Assembly (NCBI GenBank): GCA_964629975.1
Contig: CAZVUN010000075.1
Location: forward strand, 1-14,695
Reading direction: 5' to 3'
From: G020354085 sp964629975
GTDB lineage: Bacteria; Pseudomonadota; Gammaproteobacteria; Acidiferrobacterales; Sulfurifustaceae
DNA: 14,695 nt
Shown here: positions 13,309 to 14,695 of the stretch, piece by piece
Numbering within the stretch: position 1 is the stretch's first letter
Layout of the letters: every line of letters begins with the position of its first letter
The notes under the pieces: generated by a model
What the model was told of the DNA's origin: nothing
What the model saw: the letters and a program-made list of their open reading frames with translations, nothing else
Databases searched by the model: none
Program-made: the position numbers and the translations under genes

Positions 13309-14640
13309 ATGTTGCAGCTCCCGATGCCCACCCAACCGTCTCGCCTGCGCCGCCTGGCCACCGTCGTGGCGGCACTGTGGCTGCTGAGCGCTGCCAGCGG
13401 CCGGGCGGCCGATCCCGTCGAGCTCGATCGCATCCTGGCGGTGGTGAACGACGACGTGATCACCGCCAGCGAGCTGGCCGAGCGCATCGAACAGACCCGC
13501 GCCCAGCTCGCGAGCGAGAGCACGCGCCTGCCGAGTGAGGAGGTCCTGCGGCGCCAGGTGCTGGAGCGCCTGGTGCTCGAGCGCATCCAGCTGCAGCTCG
13601 CCGCCCAATCCGGCATCCGCGCCAGCGACGCCGACGTGCAGCGTGCCGTCGAGCGCATCGCGCGCCAGAACAAGATGACCCTGGACGAACTCGGTGCCGC
13701 GCTGGCGCGCGCCGGCATCAGCGCCGAGGCGCACCGCGCCCAGATTCGCAACCAGGTCATCATCCAGCAGCTCATCAACCGCGAGATCCACAACCGCATC
13801 GTGGTGACCGACAGCGAGATCGAGGCCTTCCTGGAGCGCGAAGAGAGCCGGCGCAACGTCAGCCTCGAATACGACCTGTCGCACATCCTCATCCCGCTGG
13901 CCGACGCCGCCACCCCGGAGGCGGTGCAGAGCGCGCGTGCCCGTGCCGAGGAGCTGGTGGCGCAGCTGCGCCAGGGCGCGGACTTCGAACAGTTGGCGCA
14001 GACGCATTCGCGCGGCCCGGAGGCGCTCAAGGGCGGGCGCCTCGGCTGGCGGCGCGCCGGCCAGCTGCCCGATCTGTTCCTCACTGCACTCAAGGACATG
14101 ACGCCGGGCGCGGTCTCCGACCCGCTGCGCAGCCCGACGGGCTTTCATATCCTGCGGCTCAACGCCAGACGCGGCGACGCCGCCATCGAATCGGTCACCC
14201 AGACGCACGTGCGCCACATCCTCGTCAAGCCGAGTGAAATCCTCTCGCTCGAGGAGGCGCGCGCCAAGCTGTTGCGCCTGCGCGAGCAGGCGGCCGCGGG
14301 CGAGGACTTCGCGACCCTGGCGCGGGCGCATTCCGAGGATGGCATGTCCGCGGCCAACGGCGGCGATCTCGGCTGGGTCAACCCGCGCCAGCTGGTACCG
14401 GAGTTCGAGCGCGCCATGGATGCGCTCGCCCCGGGCGAGCTGAGCCAGCCGGTGCAGAGCAGCTTCGGCCTGCACCTCATTCAGGTGCTCGAGCGCCGCG
14501 AGCAAGACGTCAGCCGCGAGCGCGTGCGCAACGCCGCGCGCAACCAGATCTTCACGCGCAAGGCCGACGAGGCCTACGAGCAGTGGTCGCGTCGCCTGCG
14601 CGACGAGGCCTACGTCGAGATGCTCGATACCGCGGACTAA
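13309..14640 (+). CDS. surA: Periplasmic chaperone / peptidyl-prolyl isomerase SurA
   Basis: 443 aa, exported. SurA escorts unfolded outer-membrane proteins, LptD among its main clients, to the BAM complex. The signal peptide core is LATVVAALWLLSAASGRAA, with cleavage after GRAA. The SurA_N chaperone domain follows (VELDRILAVVNDDVITASEL and onward to about 180). Parvulin domain 1 runs about 188-291 (LSHIL at 190-194, GGRLGWRRAGQLP, SPTGFHILRL). Parvulin domain 2 runs about 298-400 (RHILVK at 302-307, GGDLGWVNPRQLVPEFE, SSFGLHLIQVL). A short C-terminal helix completes the core. Length and domain order are normal. ATG at 13309 is chosen; an in-frame ATG at 13324 is an alternative, and neither has a clear ribosome site. 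The gene starts 84 bases after lptD, and cotranscription is the usual arrangement in Gammaproteobacteria. The typical next gene, pdxA, is not yet seen in the last 55 bases. Confidence 0.95.
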   Translation: MLQLPMPTQPSRLRRLATVVAALWLLSAASGRAADPVELDRILAVVNDDVITASELAERIEQTRAQLASESTRLPSEEVLRRQVLERLVLERIQLQLAAQSGIRASDADVQRAVERIARQNKMTLDELGAALARAGISAEAHRAQIRNQVIIQQLINREIHNRIVVTDSEIEAFLEREESRRNVSLEYDLSHILIPLADAATPEAVQSARARAEELVAQLRQGADFEQLAQTHSRGPEALKGGRLGWRRAGQLPDLFLTALKDMTPGAVSDPLRSPTGFHILRLNARRGDAAIESVTQTHVRHILVKPSEILSLEEARAKLLRLREQAAAGEDFATLARAHSEDGMSAANGGDLGWVNPRQLVPEFERAMDALAPGELSQPVQSSFGLHLIQVLERREQDVSRERVRNAARNQIFTRKADEAYEQWSRRLRDEAYVEMLDTAD

Positions 14641-14695
14641 CAGTTTGTTGAAATTCGCCCCGCTCCCAAGGAACGCGGCTCACAGTTACGGGTCA

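Noticed and set aside
12583..14505. 640-codon minus-strand open frame
   Set aside because: Opposite lptD and surA; no recognisable domain and shadow-type composition.

Overview
This is a GC-rich chromosomal window from a Gammaproteobacterium. The evidence is the lptD-surA pair, a divergent murU, and a class II ribonucleotide reductase split into nrdJa and nrdJb as in Pseudomonas. The exact lineage cannot be read from the sequence; a purple-sulfur or sulfur-oxidising type of gammaproteobacterium is only a guess. No phage, transposon, CRISPR, rRNA or tRNA is visible.

Layout. 1-809 (minus) is a lipoprotein-type carboxylesterase gene, cut by the left window edge and broken by several frame changes and apparent deletions. 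1088-3334 (plus) encodes a heme-globin sensor fused to PAS, GGDEF and EAL domains, a predicted O2-responsive cyclic-di-GMP enzyme. 3471-4403 is a PfkB/adenosine-kinase-like sugar kinase. 4494-6062 is a two-domain protein, an aminoglycoside-phosphotransferase-like kinase joined to a P-loop kinase. 6280-9189 holds nrdJa and nrdJb, behind a strong TTGACA promoter and a good NrdR box. 9190-10089 has no conventional gene. It carries several hairpins, a 16-codon lysine-rich micro-ORF with a strong ribosome binding site (9673-9723), and a convincing Rho-independent terminator (9852-9903). 10090-10794 (minus) is murU. 10936-13224 is lptD and 13309-14640 is surA; the last 55 bases hold nothing recognisable.

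How the genes fit together. LptD is the outer-membrane LPS translocon and SurA is the periplasmic chaperone that helps fold it. MurU acts in peptidoglycan sugar recycling, but its usual partner kinase gene amgK is not in the expected place between murU and lptD. NrdJa and NrdJb together form a cobalamin-dependent, oxygen-independent ribonucleotide reductase: NrdJa carries the active-site cysteines and NrdJb the TSCPD domain and the C-terminal cysteine cluster. The remaining genes look like independent housekeeping or signalling units.

Most of the window is ordinary core genome. The parts that merit a second look are the 9190-9903 segment (hairpins, lysine-rich micropeptide, terminator), the decayed esterase, and murU without amgK. 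I found no clear evidence for a new multi-gene system.
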